Assembly (NCBI RefSeq): GCF_016101585.1
Contig: NZ_JACFQG010000002.1
Span: 1-64,000, forward strand
Reading direction: 5' to 3'
Source: Bifidobacterium polysaccharolyticum
GTDB lineage: Bacteria; Actinomycetota; Actinomycetes; Actinomycetales; Bifidobacteriaceae
Length of the DNA stretch: 64,000 nucleotides
Shown here one piece after another: positions 45,293-54,775 of the stretch. How positions within the stretch are numbered: the stretch's first letter is position 1; each line of letters opens with the position of its first letter. The translations under genes were made by a program, and so were the position numbers. The notes under the pieces were generated by a model that was not told the DNA's origin, did not search any database, and worked only from the letters and a program-made list of their open reading frames with translations.

Positions 45293-46056
45293 GCGAGCAG
45301 GCAGGCGCCAATCAGAACCAACCGGTGCTCCGTTTGGAGGACGTGCGAAAGACCTACCCTGGGGGCAACAAGGTCCTGCGCGGCATTTCCATGACCATCA
45401 TGCCTCATGAAACCGTGGCCCTGCTGGGTCCCTCCGGGTCGGGCAAGTCCACCCTGATGAAGTGCATCAACCTGTTGGAGACCGTCAACGATGGACGGAT
45501 ATGGCTGGGCGGCACCGACATCACCGACCCCAGGATCAACCAGGATGCTTGCCGGGCCAGAATCGGCGTGGTCTTCCAGCAGTTCAACCTCTTTCCCCAC
45601 ATGAACGTCCTGAAAAACGTGACCCTGGGGGCCATCAAGGTTCATGGCATGCCCAAGGACCAGGCCAGGGAACGGGCCCTGGAACTGCTGGATCGAATCG
45701 GCATGAAGAAGAAAGCCGGAGCCTACCCCGATCAGCTCTCAGGCGGCCAGCAGCAGCGGGTGGCCATCGTCCGAGCCCTGATGACCGACCCGGAACTGCT
45801 CCTGCTGGATGAGATCACCTCAGCCCTGGACCCCATGCTGGTAGGTGAGGTCCTGGCCATGGTCTCGGAGCTGACCGCCGGAGGCACCACTATTCTCATG
45901 GCCACCCACGAGATGAGTTTCGCCCATCATGCGGCCAACCGGGTTGTCCTGCTGCTGGACGGTGTCATCGCCGAGAACGGAACGCCGCAAGAGGTCATGG
46001 ACGAGTCTGAGAATCCGCGAACCAGGGAGTTTTTCAGCCACTTCCGAGGGCTGTGA
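45289..46056 (+). CDS. amino-acid ABC transporter ATP-binding protein
   Basis: 255-residue PAAT-family ATPase (GlnQ type). Walker A GPSGSGKSTL, Q-loop VVFQQFNLFPHMNV, signature LSGGQQQRVAI, Walker B LLLLDEITSAL and H-loop MATHEMSF are all intact. The usual Glu is present as DE. It completes a three-gene import operon with the lipoprotein and permease. Ends 21 bp before the convergent ribF gene. Confidence 0.95.
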   Translation: MSEQAGANQNQPVLRLEDVRKTYPGGNKVLRGISMTIMPHETVALLGPSGSGKSTLMKCINLLETVNDGRIWLGGTDITDPRINQDACRARIGVVFQQFNLFPHMNVLKNVTLGAIKVHGMPKDQARERALELLDRIGMKKKAGAYPDQLSGGQQQRVAIVRALMTDPELLLLDEITSALDPMLVGEVLAMVSELTAGGTTILMATHEMSFAHHAANRVVLLLDGVIAENGTPQEVMDESENPRTREFFSHFRGL

Positions 46057-46077
46057 GTTCCAAGGTTCCTACAGTCT

Positions 46078-47211
46078 TCAGTTGACGGAAAACACTCTTC
46101 CTGCAGCCTTGGTCAGCTCCAGGGTGCGATCGGCATCCAGGGCCAGCTGTCGTTTGAGGGGCTTCTCGCCCGCATACCGTTTCTGACCGCGCAGACGGCT
46201 GAGGAATTCCACCCGGACCCGGTGACCGTACAGGTCCACCCAATCCGGCCGGACGGCATTGGCCTCCAGGATTCTTGGCATCTGCTGGCCAGGAGCCAGG
46301 AAGGTCTCCTTGGTGCCGATGGAGATGGCGGCAGGCATCCGCCAGGGCGAGCCCTGAGCCAGCCGCCCCTCCCGTCCCTCCGGCGTCGCCATAGGATCCG
46401 TAGGCAGACCCAGGTCAACCAGCCAGCCTGCATAGACTCCATCTTCGGGCATCATCCCCTGGCTGTCGGGAGCAAGATTGGCAGTCGGGAATCCCAAGCG
46501 GCGACCCCGCTGCTCCCCATGGACCACTGTGCCTTGAACCATGTGCGGCCGGCCCAGAATATTCAGGGCCGCATCCACATCACCATCCAGAATCAATTGC
46601 CGAAGGTGGGAGCTGCTCCAGGCCCTTACCTGACGCCGCTTCAGGCCGTCAGCGTCAGGCAGTGTGCAGTCGCCCGGTCCCTGGTCGTCCACTACCTCCA
46701 GGTTGAACAGTCCTGTGTCTGCCAGATCGCCAATCGCCTTGATATCACCGACCCGCCCTGCGCCCATCTGCGCATCGCTGCCCAGAACCAGCGTTCGCAT
46801 GGCCAGCTGTTCGGTAAGCTGCTTGAGGAAGAATCGATAGGACTTGGCTGCGAAGGCCAGCGTGTATCGGACCACCACAACCTGATCCAGCCCCATCTGG
46901 GCCATCAGCCTCAGGCGCTCCTCCAGAGGCATGATCTGATCAGGGTCATGGCGAATCAGGTCCAGGGGCGGTTCGGTCATGTCATGGCCGTCAGCGTAGC
47001 TATGAACCAGTTTGGGACTTGGGTCGAAGACCAGGGCCATGGGCCGATCCTGATTCTTGGCAGCGAGCTCGACCACCTGGCGCAGTAGGGCCTGATGACC
47101 CCGGTGCATACCATCGAAGACACCGATGGTGACCACGCTGGACCGGGCCCCCAAGGTTCCCGGCCACCTGACAATGCCCGACTCGTTCGGGCTGACCTGG
47201 CTGACCTTCAT
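46078..47211 (-). CDS. ribF: bifunctional riboflavin kinase/FAD synthetase
   Basis: 377 residues: N-terminal FAD synthetase (nucleotidyltransferase with GVFDGMHRGHQALL) and C-terminal riboflavin kinase (TVVHGEQRGRRLGFPTANL). Makes FMN and then FAD from riboflavin. It is last in the nusA-infB-rbfA-truB-ribF series, 118 bp after truB. No FMN riboswitch is visible upstream. Confidence 0.94.
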   Translation of the reverse strand: MKVSQVSPNESGIVRWPGTLGARSSVVTIGVFDGMHRGHQALLRQVVELAAKNQDRPMALVFDPSPKLVHSYADGHDMTEPPLDLIRHDPDQIMPLEERLRLMAQMGLDQVVVVRYTLAFAAKSYRFFLKQLTEQLAMRTLVLGSDAQMGAGRVGDIKAIGDLADTGLFNLEVVDDQGPGDCTLPDADGLKRRQVRAWSSSHLRQLILDGDVDAALNILGRPHMVQGTVVHGEQRGRRLGFPTANLAPDSQGMMPEDGVYAGWLVDLGLPTDPMATPEGREGRLAQGSPWRMPAAISIGTKETFLAPGQQMPRILEANAVRPDWVDLYGHRVRVEFLSRLRGQKRYAGEKPLKRQLALDADRTLELTKAAGRVFSVN

Positions 47212-47329
47212 CCGCTTCCCATCACTTAGTCATGGCGGCCCCGAACCCGGGCACCGAAAATTCCTTAAGCACTGTATTCCCACCGTCGCACCCTGGCAAG
47301 ACCCTGGAGCTAAACACGAACCTACGCAC

Positions 47330-48415
47330 TCAGGCCTCGGGGTGGAAGACCACATCCGGCTTGGCCCCGCCTCGTGAACCGGGTGCCAGGATAGCAGCCA
47401 GCCGCTGCTTGCCCTGAGGCCCTGCCAGGGCAGCTGTGGGCCCAGTGACAGGCAGATCCAAGAATCCGCCGTTAGAGACTCTGACGGCCTGGTCGGCATC
47501 CAGGTTCAGGACAGGCATGCTCATGCGTGCCGCCTGCGCCAGGTCAAGCGAGCCATCCAACATCGCCTGCCGGTCGCGGTCCAGGACCATGCGACTGCGA
47601 ACGACCGTCTGACCTTGGCGGTTCCGGTAGGTGTGAGGGACTACATGACCGCCCAGAACCCTGGATGCCAGGTCGGAATCCTCCAGGTCGAATGGACCCA
47701 CACGAATCCTTCTTAGGACCGTCAAGTGACCGCCCAGATCCAGGCGTTCGCCCAAATCACGAGCCAGGGCGCGGATGTAGGTGCCGCTGGAGCAGGACAC
47801 CTCAACATCCACATCGACCACCTCGGCTCCCTGATCGGGCAAAACCACACGGCGAAAGTCAAGCAGATTGAAGGATGCAATCCGAATGCGTCGGGGCTCC
47901 AGCTTGACCTCCTGGCCTGCGCGAGCCAGATCATAAGCTCGCTTGCCCTTGACCTTGATGGCAGAGAATGCATCAGGCACCTGGTCGATCCAGCCGGTGA
48001 AGCAGCGATCAATCAGATCCTGCAGACCCTGGGCTGTCAGCTCATCCACCCTCTGCGCAGCTCCAGGACGCACCGGCAGCAAATCACCGTCCGCGTCGTC
48101 CGTGGTGGTGCCCAGTCCCAGGCGAATAGTGGCTCTATAGGTTTTATCATGGCCGACGATGACCGTCAGCAGGCGCGTGGCCTGGCCGAACCCTATGACC
48201 AGCAGACCAGTGGCCATGGGATCCAGGGTTCCGGCATGGCCTACGCGACGCATGCCAAGGCCAGAACGAACTGCAGCCACCACGTCATGGCTGGTCACAC
48301 CGCTCGGCTTGTCAACAAGGATGATGCCAGAGGTCGGTTCACCAGTGCCGGACTCCATACCATCAGACGACTCGGAAGCCTCTGCCCCACCGATGCCTTC
48401 AACGGTCGGTTTCAT
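47330..48415 (-). CDS. truB: tRNA pseudouridine-55 synthase
   Basis: 361 residues from ATG 48415, which overlaps the rbfA end by 17 bp. The catalytic Asp lies in GHAGTLDPMATGLL. An N-terminal Ser/Glu-rich extension of about 28 residues precedes GIILVDKPSGVTSHDVV. A C-terminal PUA-like region (residues about 280-361) is present and is longer than in E. coli TruB. Modifies U55 of elongator tRNAs. Confidence 0.93.
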   Translation of the reverse strand: MKPTVEGIGGAEASESSDGMESGTGEPTSGIILVDKPSGVTSHDVVAAVRSGLGMRRVGHAGTLDPMATGLLVIGFGQATRLLTVIVGHDKTYRATIRLGLGTTTDDADGDLLPVRPGAAQRVDELTAQGLQDLIDRCFTGWIDQVPDAFSAIKVKGKRAYDLARAGQEVKLEPRRIRIASFNLLDFRRVVLPDQGAEVVDVDVEVSCSSGTYIRALARDLGERLDLGGHLTVLRRIRVGPFDLEDSDLASRVLGGHVVPHTYRNRQGQTVVRSRMVLDRDRQAMLDGSLDLAQAARMSMPVLNLDADQAVRVSNGGFLDLPVTGPTAALAGPQGKQRLAAILAPGSRGGAKPDVVFHPEA

Positions 48416-48902
48416 CCGCACCCTCTGCCGCAGGTTCACCAGGGACGGAGTCCGACCCATCGGCCTCTTCCTCGTCGTCATGCCTGTATGGATCGGGGTC
48501 GCCGGCATAGCTGGCATTGACCCGGGCTTTGGCCATGGCCGCGTCCCGGTGACGGGCTGCGGTCAGCACATCCTCAATCTCAGTCGCCTCGGCAGGCACC
48601 TCATCGTAAATGAAGCGCAGCGTAGGCGTCAGCCGCAGACCGGCCCGAGCACCGACCAGGGTGCGCAGCCTGCCCGAGGCCTGCCGCAGAGCTTGCTGGG
48701 CGCGCTTGCGCTCCCCGGCCTCATGGCCCGACCGACCCAGCTGGGTCCAATAGATTTTGGCTATCTGCAAATCGTTGGTGACCCGAACCTCAGTGACGGT
48801 GACCCCTGCCAGGCGCTTGTCGTGCATCTGGGACTCCAGCGCAGAGGCTACGACCCGTTGTATCAGGGCCGCTATGCGTACAGCGCGGGGATTTCCAGCC
48901 AT
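48399..48902 (-). CDS. rbfA: ribosome-binding factor A
   Basis: 167 residues from ATG 48902 (AAAGGA 6 bases upstream; another ATG is one codon earlier). The core (NPRAVRIAALIQRVVASAL, then VTVTEVRVTNDLQIAKIYWT) is the KH-like RbfA domain for late 30S maturation. A C-terminal acidic, Glu/Asp-rich tail of about 45 residues follows, absent from E. coli RbfA. Overlaps truB by 17 bp. Confidence 0.93.
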   Translation of the reverse strand: MAGNPRAVRIAALIQRVVASALESQMHDKRLAGVTVTEVRVTNDLQIAKIYWTQLGRSGHEAGERKRAQQALRQASGRLRTLVGARAGLRLTPTLRFIYDEVPAEATEIEDVLTAARHRDAAMAKARVNASYAGDPDPYRHDDEEEADGSDSVPGEPAAEGADETDR

Positions 48903-48951
48903 CATGATTCCTTTCTCGAACCGTCCATGACCAATCGTCGCATTCATGGAC

Positions 48952-48989
48952 ATCCGCCCCGGCCAGGGAGTACCCAGACCGGGGCGGAT
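48952..48989 (-). other. strong hairpin between infB and rbfA
   Basis: A perfect 11-bp stem ATCCGCCCCGG/CCGGGGCGGAT lies between the infB stop and rbfA, and a smaller CCGAC/GTCGG hairpin sits nearer infB. There is no T-run, so these are more likely RNA processing or attenuation structures than full terminators. Confidence 0.5.
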
Positions 48990-49031
48990 TGCCACGGACC
49001 CTCCGACATGTGGTCGGATGGTCAACAGGCT

Positions 49032-51806
49032 CTACTTACGTTCCACTTCCTGCATCTCGTAGGTCTCGATGATGTCGCCCACCTCGATGTCGTTGAAGGA
49101 GCCCAGGTTGATACCCGCCTCGTAGCCTTCGGACACCTCGTTGACGTCGTCCTTGAACCGGCGCAGGGAGGAGATCTCCAGGTCGTTGACAGTGACCACA
49201 CCGTTGCGGGCGATTCGAGCCTTGGTGCCCCGCTTGACGGTGCCGTCCTGGACCATAACGCCCGCGATGTTGCCGAACTTGGAGGAGCGGAAGATCTCGC
49301 GGATCTCGGAGTGTGAGGTGGTGACCTCCTCGTACTCCGGCTTGAGCATACCCTTGAGCGCGGCCTCGATGTCCTCGATGGCGTTGTAGATGACCGAGTA
49401 GTACTTGATCTCCACGCCCTCGCGGTCTGCCAGATCCTGGACCTGCCTGTTGGGCCTGACGTTGAAGCCGATGATGACGGCCTTGTCGACCGTAGCCAGG
49501 TTGACGTCGTTCTGGGTGATGGCGCCCACGCCCCGGTGGATGACCTGAATCCCGACCTCGTCGGAGACTTCGATCTTCATCAAGGAGTCCTCCAGCGCCT
49601 CGACCGAGCCGGAAGAGTCGCCCTTGATGACGATGTTGAGCATGTCCACCTCGGACTTGGCGAACTGCTCCTTCAGGCTCTCCAAGGAGACCACCTTGCG
49701 GCGCTTGGCCAGCTGAGCGGCGCGGGCCGAAGCCTCGCGCTTCTCGGCGATCTGACGAGCGGTGCGATCGTCGGGCGCAACCAGGAAGAGGTCGCCGGCG
49801 GTAGGCACCGAGGTAAGCCCCAGAACCTGGACGGGGGTGGAGGGGCCTGCAGCATCCATCTGCCGACCGTTCTCGTCCAGCATGGCGCGCACACGGCCAT
49901 AGGCCGATCCAGCCACAATGGCATCGCCCACATGCAGGGTCCCCTGCTGGACCAGCACAGTGGCCACAGCTCCACGGCCCTTGTCCAGACGGGCCTCGAC
50001 CGTAGCGCCGCGAGCGTCCATGTCGGGGTTGGCCCGAAGGTCAAGGTCGGCATCGGCAGTCAGCAGGACGGCCTCCAGGAGCTTGTCCACATTGGTGCCC
50101 AGCTTGGCGGAGATGTCGACGAACATGGTGTCGCCACCATACTCTTCGGATACCAGGCCGAACTCGGTCAACTGACCGCGTACCTTCTGGGGATTGGCTC
50201 CCTCGACATCAATCTTGTTGACAGCCACCACAATGGGCACATGAGCTGCCTGGGCGTGATTGATGGCCTCCACGGTCTGCGGCATAACGCCGTCGTCCGC
50301 GGCTACCACCAGGACAGCCACATCTGTCAGCTCGGCACCACGGGCACGCATTGCCGTAAAGGCCTCGTGGCCGGGGGTATCCAGGAAGGTGATCTTGCGA
50401 TCCTCACCATCCAGGGTGACCGTGGCTTGGTAGGCCCCGATGCGCTGGGTGATGCCGCCAGCCTCCTGGGTGGTCGTGTTGGTCTTGCGGATGGTGTCCA
50501 GCAGCCGGGTCTTGCCGTGGTCGACATGGCCCATGACCGTGACCACCGGAGGCCTGGGCTGCAGGTTCTTGTCATCCTGGTCCTCACGTTCTTCGTCCAG
50601 GTTGATGTCGAACTGCTGAAGAAGCTCCTTGTCCTCCTCCTCGGCGGAGACGATGCGGATCTTCCATCCGATCTCGTCGCCCAGGATCTGGAAAGTGGCC
50701 TCATCCAGGGACTGGGTGGCCGTGGCCATCTCGCCCAGATGGAAGAGCACCGTGACCAAGGCAGCAGGGTTGACGTTGATCTTGTCGGCCAAATCAGCCA
50801 GGGTAGCGCCCTGACGAAGCTGAACGGTACGACCGTTCCCTGCGGGGATGCGCACACCACCGATGACGGGTGCTTTCATCTCCTGGAATTCATGCCTCTT
50901 CGCCATCCGGTTCTTACGAGCCTTGGAGGACTTGCCTCCCTGGCGACCGAAAGCTCCAGCAGCACCGCCGCGACCGCGACCACCACGGCCTGAACCGCCG
51001 CGGAAGCCACCTGAGGGTGCTGACGAAGCGCCACCGAAACGGCTGCCGCCACCTTGATGGGTCTGCTGGCCTGGACGGCTATGGCCCCACTGCCCTGGAC
51101 GGGCGCCCTGTCCGGTACGACCGCCACGACCGTTGCGGAATCCACCCCGACCTCTGCGTGAGTCGTTGACGGTAGGCCTGGCCATGGGGTGCGGCCTGGG
51201 AATGTCTGAAGGCATAGGCGCCTTCATCCCCTGCTTGCGGCTGAAAGGATTGTTGCCTGGACGAGGCGTGGATGCTCCCGGACGTGCGCCATGACGTGCT
51301 GGCGAAGCCCCGGAACCGCCGGAACGACCGTTGTTGTGCGAGCCCTGGGGGCCGGGCTTGCCAATGGCTGAGGGCTTGGGCCCACGGGACTGGTTGCGCT
51401 GCTCATGCTCGTTGCGGTTACCGTGGGGAGCACCAGGCTTGGGGAAGTGGCCACCGGGACGCTGCTGACCCCGCGGCGCCTCGACACCAGCCGAGGGCCG
51501 ACGGTTCTGTCCGGGCTTGGGCCCAGGTGTGGATTGCTGCTTGGTGCCGCCGGACTGCGAGCGGCCATGCTGACCCTGGCCGCTTCCATGATTAGGGCTG
51601 CCGGGGCGGGCATTTCGTGCAGCGGCCTGGCCAGCGTCGCCCTGACCCTTCTGAGGGAAAGCATTCTTGAGTCGACGAACCACAGGGGCCTCGACAGTGG
51701 AGGATGCGGACTTGACGAACTCGCCCATGTCCTTCAATTTCGCCAGAACAGTCTTGCTGTCTACGCCAAATTCCTTGGCCAGCTCATACACGCGTGCTTT
51801 GGGCAC
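49032..51806 (-). CDS. infB: translation initiation factor IF-2
   Basis: 924 residues. An N-terminal IF2_N domain ([18 protein letters not shown]) leads into about 230 residues of low complexity rich in Pro, Gly, Arg and Gln (residues 60-290). A second IF2_N-like stretch and the GTPase core follow: G1 GHVDHGKT, G3 DTPGH, G4 NKID. Domains II-IV end the protein. Delivers initiator fMet-tRNA to the 30S subunit. No ylxR gene sits between nusA and infB. Confidence 0.96.
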   Translation of the reverse strand: MPKARVYELAKEFGVDSKTVLAKLKDMGEFVKSASSTVEAPVVRRLKNAFPQKGQGDAGQAAARNARPGSPNHGSGQGQHGRSQSGGTKQQSTPGPKPGQNRRPSAGVEAPRGQQRPGGHFPKPGAPHGNRNEHEQRNQSRGPKPSAIGKPGPQGSHNNGRSGGSGASPARHGARPGASTPRPGNNPFSRKQGMKAPMPSDIPRPHPMARPTVNDSRRGRGGFRNGRGGRTGQGARPGQWGHSRPGQQTHQGGGSRFGGASSAPSGGFRGGSGRGGRGRGGAAGAFGRQGGKSSKARKNRMAKRHEFQEMKAPVIGGVRIPAGNGRTVQLRQGATLADLADKINVNPAALVTVLFHLGEMATATQSLDEATFQILGDEIGWKIRIVSAEEEDKELLQQFDINLDEEREDQDDKNLQPRPPVVTVMGHVDHGKTRLLDTIRKTNTTTQEAGGITQRIGAYQATVTLDGEDRKITFLDTPGHEAFTAMRARGAELTDVAVLVVAADDGVMPQTVEAINHAQAAHVPIVVAVNKIDVEGANPQKVRGQLTEFGLVSEEYGGDTMFVDISAKLGTNVDKLLEAVLLTADADLDLRANPDMDARGATVEARLDKGRGAVATVLVQQGTLHVGDAIVAGSAYGRVRAMLDENGRQMDAAGPSTPVQVLGLTSVPTAGDLFLVAPDDRTARQIAEKREASARAAQLAKRRKVVSLESLKEQFAKSEVDMLNIVIKGDSSGSVEALEDSLMKIEVSDEVGIQVIHRGVGAITQNDVNLATVDKAVIIGFNVRPNRQVQDLADREGVEIKYYSVIYNAIEDIEAALKGMLKPEYEEVTTSHSEIREIFRSSKFGNIAGVMVQDGTVKRGTKARIARNGVVTVNDLEISSLRRFKDDVNEVSEGYEAGINLGSFNDIEVGDIIETYEMQEVERK

Positions 51807-51989
51807 TTACTTTCTCCTTACCGGACCGCGCATATGACCGGCGCGATCACTCTTTCATGACGGCGAACATATCCTGTCTCATCGTGCGACCATGATCGTG
51901 TTACCTCGTCTCTGTGCCGGGGCCGACGGCATGAACCACCGGACTCGGGATACCGGGTCCAGCATACTCGCGTCCTCGGATGTTTGCTC

Positions 51990-53048
51990 TCATGCGTCTT
52001 CACCAGCAGCCGAAGGGGATTGCGCCTGCAGCTCACGCAATTTTTGCTGGTGGGTCTCCTCGGACTCGATGCCGATCTTCCAGCCCGTCAGCTTGGCAGC
52101 CAGACGGGCGTTCTGCCCTTCTTTGCCAATGGCCAGAGAGAGCTGGGCATCCTTGATGAAGGCAATGGCCGTACGGTTGGACTCGCTGACGATCTGCACT
52201 TGGCGGACCACAGCTGGAGACAGGGCCGCAGCCACGAATTCAGCAGGATCCTTGGACCAGTCCACAATGTCGATCTTCTCAGGGCCCAGATTCTCCATGA
52301 CGGCACGAACGCGAGCACCGCCAGGGCCGATCAGGGCACCCTTGGGATTGACCCCCTTGCTGTTGGCCCGGACCGCAATCTTGGTTCTGGCCCCGGCCTC
52401 ACGGGCGATGGCCATGATGGAGACTGCACCGGAAACCAGCTCAGGCACCTCCCGCTCAAAGAGACGGCGAACCAGCTCCGGATGGGAACGCGACACGATG
52501 ATTTCCGGCCCCTTGAGCCCACGGGAGACATTGACCACGTAGACGCGGATCCGCTGGCCATGCCGGTAATGCTCGCCAGGCACCTGCTCGCGGCGGGGCA
52601 GAATGGCCTCGACATTATCCACGGCCACATGCACATTGCCGGGATCACTGGCATCCTGCTGCACGATTCCGGTGATCAGGTGGCCCTTCTGACCCGAGAA
52701 AGCTCCGAAGACTCGTTCGTCATCGGCCTCACGGAAGAGCTGGCGGATGACCTGACGGGCCGTGGAGGCCGCCAGCCGATCGAAGTCCTTTGGTGTGTCG
52801 TCGTATTCCTCACCCAGGTCGTATCCCGGTTCGGGCTCTTCAGGCGTGGGTTCTCGAGCGATCTCGTCCTGTGCCCAGATTGTGAAAGTCCCCGCACGTT
52901 CGTCAAGCTCCACCCGTGCGTGTTTGGCTGCGTGAGGCGACTTCTGATAAGCCAGAAGAAGAGCCTCGCTCAGTGCTTGATCCAAGGTCTCGGCATCAAT
53001 CCCTTGTTCGTGTGCCAGCTGATGAATTTCAGCCAGGTCCAGTTCCAT
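51990..53048 (-). CDS. nusA: transcription termination/antitermination factor NusA
   Basis: 352 residues: N-terminal RNAP-binding domain (LAEIHQLAHEQGIDAETL), an S1 domain (KGHLITGIVQQDASDPG and HYRHGQRIRVYVVNVSR) and two KH domains, with DPAEFVAAALSPA in KH1 and AIGKEGQNARLAAKLTGW in KH2. Binds elongating RNA polymerase and RNA. In many bacteria rimP precedes nusA; here no rimP-like frame is found before it. Confidence 0.95.
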   Translation of the reverse strand: MELDLAEIHQLAHEQGIDAETLDQALSEALLLAYQKSPHAAKHARVELDERAGTFTIWAQDEIAREPTPEEPEPGYDLGEEYDDTPKDFDRLAASTARQVIRQLFREADDERVFGAFSGQKGHLITGIVQQDASDPGNVHVAVDNVEAILPRREQVPGEHYRHGQRIRVYVVNVSRGLKGPEIIVSRSHPELVRRLFEREVPELVSGAVSIMAIAREAGARTKIAVRANSKGVNPKGALIGPGGARVRAVMENLGPEKIDIVDWSKDPAEFVAAALSPAVVRQVQIVSESNRTAIAFIKDAQLSLAIGKEGQNARLAAKLTGWKIGIESEETHQQKLRELQAQSPSAAGEDA

Positions 53049-53188
53049 GTCAAGACCTCCTATGAAGTTATTCAGACTGCGCTTCTTTTAGTCTGCAATG
53101 CCTACTATTCTAGCCTTTCATGCAGACACTGCCGGTTCTTGAATACCACGGGTGGGCGAGTCATCGGCCGTCGATTCTAGCACGACGG

Positions 53189-54001
53189 ATGAGGACCGGC
53201 ATCGCAGTACTTCTGCTGGCTGTCACCCTATCAGGATGCGCACCTTCAGCGGTGCATGTCAGTCAGCACGATCCCGATAATCTCCGCCCCACTGCCTGCG
53301 AACAGGCATGGACGCGAGCCCGGCAGTCGGAACAGCTTCACAAGAATCAGTCAGACAACCGAGCCCAGGCCTGGACCCAGGCGGCCCGCGAATGCCCTGC
53401 CAGGCTGGATGAAGCCACAGTGCACGCAGCCCAGGCTTTGACGGCCTCCCAGGGCGGGCAGACCAATCGTCAAACGGCTACACTCAGACTGGTCCAGGCT
53501 GCACAGCGGTTGGATCCGCTGGCCAAGGCGCTGCCCGTCGAATTGGCCGATCAGGCCATCACAGGCGAAGACCGTTCCGGATTCGAACTCTCGGTCCTCG
53601 CGGCCCGCAAGACCGATGCCGCATGGATGCTGACCCTAGCCGATGCGCACACTGCTGCCGCCCAGATTCTGGCCGGTCACTCCAAGCACGATCCCAGGCA
53701 GGGAGTCTATCCCACCACTGATCTGCTGGCGCACCCCGACGAGTCCACCGACCCTGCCAACGGAATACAGACTCCTACTCCTGCCCTGATTGAAATGGAT
53801 ACGGCCCGGTCCCTTCTGGCCGTGGGGAGAAAACTGAACGGCTCCGCAGGCACCATACGAACTGATGTCAGCCAGAACGCGAAAAGCCACCAAGAGGCCA
53901 CATCTGCCCTGATTGACATGGTTGTAGCCCACTTGTCCATGGCCATGAACCTCGGCTACCCTGCCACGTCGTCAGCCCTGTTGCAGACACCAAAGCACTA
54001 G
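53189..54001 (+). CDS. hypothetical lipoprotein
   Basis: 270 residues from ATG 53189. The signal peptide MRTGIAVLLLAVTLSGC has a clear lipobox (LSGC, Cys at residue 17). The mature part is mainly helical, Ala/Gln/His-rich, and repeats the spacing of short helices, reminiscent of TPR-like bundles, but no family is recognised. Divergent from nusA, separated by 140 bp. Surface location is likely; function unknown. Confidence 0.75.
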   Translation: MRTGIAVLLLAVTLSGCAPSAVHVSQHDPDNLRPTACEQAWTRARQSEQLHKNQSDNRAQAWTQAARECPARLDEATVHAAQALTASQGGQTNRQTATLRLVQAAQRLDPLAKALPVELADQAITGEDRSGFELSVLAARKTDAAWMLTLADAHTAAAQILAGHSKHDPRQGVYPTTDLLAHPDESTDPANGIQTPTPALIEMDTARSLLAVGRKLNGSAGTIRTDVSQNAKSHQEATSALIDMVVAHLSMAMNLGYPATSSALLQTPKH

Positions 54002-54547
54002 CGGCAAAGGCGGACCATCGACCTGCCGGTTCCGCCGATCGTTCACTCATAAGTTTCCGCATTCGTATATGCAAGCAATCCCTGCCCATACATGCCCAAA
54101 ACCTGACCAATCGTGAGCAAAGATCATCAAGCAAACAAATCAATTAGTACTTATCCACAGATTTCACGAAACTTTGCGGTGGCGACATCGGTTCAGACAG
54201 TGATATTATAGAACGTGTTCCATAGGAGCATTCCATAGGAACGCGGGGGGTATGAACCCGTGCAATGTAGGAGGCGACCCGGTGTTGACCATCGCATCGC
54301 CTTCTGCATTGGACGGTCTTTTATTTGCCTAAGATCAAGGATCAGGGCCATGTCAGCCCGGATAACCAAAGCGGGCACAAGGAAGACCAATTCCGGCTGA
54401 AACTCAGCCAATCCACCTGTTGCCATGCTCAGTTATCATGCAAAACCAATCTTCCATGGACTGCATATCAGCAACAATAACGAAACTCGACTCCACGGGT
54501 TAACCACTGCAACTTGGCAATGCGGCGACAGTATTTACATACAAAAA
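54002..54547. other. long intergenic region with DnaA box and tandem repeat
   Basis: No convincing gene is seen in these 546 bases. They contain one perfect DnaA-box sequence TTATCCACA (54151-54159) and a tandem repeat TTCCATAGGA at 54218-54227 and 54231-54240, enclosed by GTTCC/GGAAC arms. A 77-codon minus-strand frame at 54193-54426 has no ribosome-binding site or recognised domain. Possibly a regulatory or former mobile region. Confidence 0.4.
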
Positions 54548-54571
54548 GGCCCCGACCGTCGGGTCAGGGCC
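54548..54571 (-). terminator. terminator of tRNA-Ser(CGA)
   Basis: Near-perfect hairpin GGCCCCGACC-GTC-GGGTCAGGGCC, followed on the minus strand by TTTTT, 8 bp beyond the tRNA 3' end. Confidence 0.85.
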
Positions 54572-54579
54572 AATGGGGG

Positions 54580-54665
54580 CGGTTGAGGCGAGATTCGAAC
54601 TCGCGGAGGGAGTTGCCCTCACACGCTTTCGAGGCGTGCTCCTTAGACCGCTCGGACACTCAACC
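54580..54665 (-). tRNA. tRNA-Ser (anticodon CGA)
   Basis: 86-base class II tRNA: acceptor GGTTGAG/CTCAACC, anticodon stem CACGC/GCGTG with loop CTCGAAA (anticodon CGA), a long variable arm (GAGGG/CCCTC) and T-arm GCGAG-TTCGAAT-CTCGC. CCA is not encoded. A strong terminator follows. Confidence 0.95.
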
Positions 54666-54775
54666 ATGGTCGTTGCCCGACACTGCCGAACAACAACTTT
54701 TCTATTATGCCACAGAGTCCCTACCTAGCAAACGGCGTGGCGCAGTCAACGGTCGCTACAAAACAGCCCGGTGCG

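Noticed and set aside
49536-50993. 485-codon plus-strand frame opposite infB
   Set aside because: Shadow of infB's GTPase region; the residue pattern is that of antisense translation in high-GC DNA.
51807-51989. ylxR gene between infB and nusA
   Set aside because: The 72-codon frame at 51818-52036 has no YlxR-like motif and is probably non-coding.
54151-54159. Replication origin around the DnaA box
   Set aside because: A single box without a cluster, AT-rich unwinding element or dnaA/dnaN neighbours is not enough.
54193-54426. 77-codon minus-strand frame in the gene-free region
   Set aside because: No ribosome-binding site, no domain, and low-confidence composition.
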